Of a stretch of DNA of 64,000 nucleotides, positions 62,955-64,000 are shown piece by piece. The DNA is from Hyphomonas sp. Its GTDB lineage: Bacteria > Pseudomonadota > Alphaproteobacteria > Caulobacterales > Hyphomonadaceae. A program made the translations under genes and the position numbers. Position 1 is the first letter of the stretch; each line of letters opens with the position of its first letter. The stretch is taken from contig NZ_PNMA01000006.1 of the NCBI RefSeq assembly GCF_013823385.1, positions 88,397 through 152,396 of the forward strand, in the 5' to 3' direction. Under the pieces are notes generated by a model. The model was not told where the DNA came from, ran no database searches, and saw only the letters and a program-made list of their open reading frames with translations.

Positions 62955-62973
62955 TATACCTCTATGGGGTATA
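62955..62973. promoter_or_regulatory. CsoR operator
   Basis: TATACC and GGTATA enclose a G-rich centre (TCTATGG), the G-tract palindrome recognised by CsoR/RcnR proteins. It lies 7 bp upstream of the csoR start, between it and the divergent copper genes, so it can control both. Confidence 0.7.
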
Positions 62974-63006
62974 GATAGCCTCTTAGTTTCAATTGGTCAA
63001 CGCTCC

Positions 63007-63429
63007 ATGATGGGTTCGCTTCGCAACGCAATCATTGTCCTTACGCTGCTCGTGCTGGGCGGCGGGCATGCGGTGTGTGCTTGTGCAGCGGTGGCAGGCG
63101 CGCTGGCGGGACCAGACATTGCCGTTTCCGCACCTTCAGCCCACAACCACCACACTGCTGCAAATGATCTGTCGAAGGACCAGCACTGCAATAAGGGGTC
63201 TGAAGTTCCGGTCCGCGATTGCACCCATTGTGTGACCGTTGCGCTGCCCGGCGACGCGTCGCTGAAGGCGGTTAGTGGATTTCCCGCAGACGTCGCGTTT
63301 CTTCCGCCGATTCCGGAACTGAAATCAGACAGCCTGTTCAGGCTCGCCGATCTTAAGATAGAACCAGATATAGGGCCGCCCCGACCTCGATCGTCTCCCG
63401 TCACACTGAAAGTCCGCCTGCAGAATTGA
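63007..63429 (+). CDS. Exported Cys/His-containing protein, copper-locus associated
   Basis: The product has 140 residues. A signal region (AIIVLTLLVLGGGHAVCACAAVAGA) is followed by HNHHTAANDL and a CNKGSEVPVRDCTHC segment with paired Cys and His. That pattern is common in periplasmic copper-resistance proteins (DUF2946/CopL-like), but I do not claim a family. ATG 63007 or 63010 could be used. It precedes a CusF-like gene on the same strand and shares the CsoR operator region. Confidence 0.65.
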   Translation: MMGSLRNAIIVLTLLVLGGGHAVCACAAVAGALAGPDIAVSAPSAHNHHTAANDLSKDQHCNKGSEVPVRDCTHCVTVALPGDASLKAVSGFPADVAFLPPIPELKSDSLFRLADLKIEPDIGPPRPRSSPVTLKVRLQN

Positions 63430-63537
63430 TCCTGCGATGACACTGTGCGTGCCTCGCGGCCGCCCAGCCTGTTTCATCCGTTCAGCGTGAGCGCCCCGCG
63501 CCCGCTCAACAATCATTCAATTCAAGGACTCTTCCAA

Positions 63538-64000
63538 ATGAAGCTCTCCCACTCAATTCTCGCCGCTGCCGCTGTGCTTGCAGCTTCGCAAGCCTTTGCG
63601 CTTGAAGGCGACACTTCAGGTGCCGCGATGCAGCACTCAGACCATTGCGGCTTGCCGATGGGCGAAGGCACGGTGACTGCCCTCGACGTCAAAGCTTCCA
63701 AAGCCACGATCGATCACACGCCTATCGCCGCCCTCGACTGGGATGCCATGACGATGGACTTCAAGGCCGCCAAAGGTGTTGACTTGTCTGCTTTCGCAGC
63801 TGGCGAGCGCGTCCATTTCCTTCTGACTGAGGACACAAAATCAAAGTCTTACAGGATTGAAGCGATGTGCTCGCTCGACGCGCCGAAAGGCCTGCATGAC
63901 GCCTGCATGGGTAAGATGCATGAGACGGCCATGGCGCTCGCGGCAGCCAGCGGCAAATCCTGCGACATGGGCGGCATGAATCATGGCGCAATGCCGGGAA
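63538..64000 (+). CDS. CusF-like periplasmic copper-binding protein (3' end outside window)
   Basis: About 154 residues are visible and the frame is open at the window end. A signal peptide ends SQAFA. The CusF-type domain spans about 45-110: EGTVTALDVKASKATIDH, then PIAALDWDAMTMDF with the Trp and Met residues that bind Cu(I)/Ag(I), and AGERVHFLLTED. After it comes an added segment with Cys, Met and His clusters (MCSLDAP, DACMGKMH, CDMGGMNHGAM). The extension is not present in typical CusF and suggests further copper binding. It probably hands copper to an efflux pump encoded further right. Confidence 0.88.
   Translation, partial: MKLSHSILAAAAVLAASQAFALEGDTSGAAMQHSDHCGLPMGEGTVTALDVKASKATIDHTPIAALDWDAMTMDFKAAKGVDLSAFAAGERVHFLLTEDTKSKSYRIEAMCSLDAPKGLHDACMGKMHETAMALAAASGKSCDMGGMNHGAMPG

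Noticed and set aside
1..64000. CRISPR array, tRNA or rRNA genes
   Set aside because: No regularly spaced direct repeats, cloverleaf or rRNA-like conserved stretches were noticed on reading.

Overview
The window looks like chromosomal DNA of a GC-rich alphaproteobacterium. Six TonB-dependent receptors (TBDRs), two of them of the Xanthomonas/Caulobacter type, a Tat-exported PhoD, an HU protein with a histone-H1-like tail and an oligotroph-style set of uptake operons suggest the Caulobacterales/Hyphomonadaceae neighbourhood. That placement is inferred from gene content; there is no rRNA or marker gene here. Positions 1 to about 49.3 kb are dense, operonic core-like sequence. From about 49.4 to 62.6 kb the window is an accessory island with a decayed restriction system, orphan genes and at least five IS6-family copies. 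The last 1.4 kb starts a copper-response locus.

Layout. (1) 1-3.2 kb: 3' end of an acyl-CoA synthetase, an HU-like protein, and a ferric-reductase-like flavocytochrome followed by a 29-codon hydrophobic ORF. (2) 3.2-12.3 kb: a phosphorus-scavenging cluster with a TBDR-PhoD operon, a HAD-IIA phosphatase, an RpiR-type regulator and a PhnDCE-like ABC importer. (3) 12.4-21.2 kb: a tightly coupled TetR / TBDR / MFS / carboxylesterase / CoA-ligase / serine-hydrolase unit with a perfect 13-bp-arm palindrome before the TBDR. It is probably for uptake and hydrolysis of an ester. (4) 21.7-33.4 kb: two paralogous TBDRs (one with an STN signalling domain), a PHP-domain lipoprotein, an ECF sigma factor, FecR and a membrane PQQ dehydrogenase. 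(5) 33.5-35.6 kb: a GntA/DcsA-like heme N-hydroxylase with a DUF1989 protein and a small ORF, then a DUF2934 protein. (6) 35.8-39.0 kb: TPR lipoprotein, membrane coiled-coil protein and TerB-like protein. (7) 39.1-49.3 kb: two divergent metal-uptake operons. One is a TBDR with a DUF3526-type ABC exporter behind a Zur-like palindrome. The other is a TBDR, a fused DUF3325/DUF3649-like protein and a PepSY protein behind a Fur-like box.

(8) 49.4-62.6 kb: the island. It begins with an HsdR::HsdM deletion scar, then a fatty-acid-desaturase / DUF2000 / unknown operon and two orphan genes. It ends with a TetR-TolC-HlyD-permease-permease efflux operon that has no ATPase gene and is bracketed on both sides by nested IS6-family elements of two subtypes. 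(9) 62.7-64 kb: CsoR with its operator, a small Cys/His exported protein and a CusF-like copper chaperone cut by the window end.

No tRNA, rRNA or CRISPR array was recognised. All family assignments come from reading motifs by eye, without database searches.
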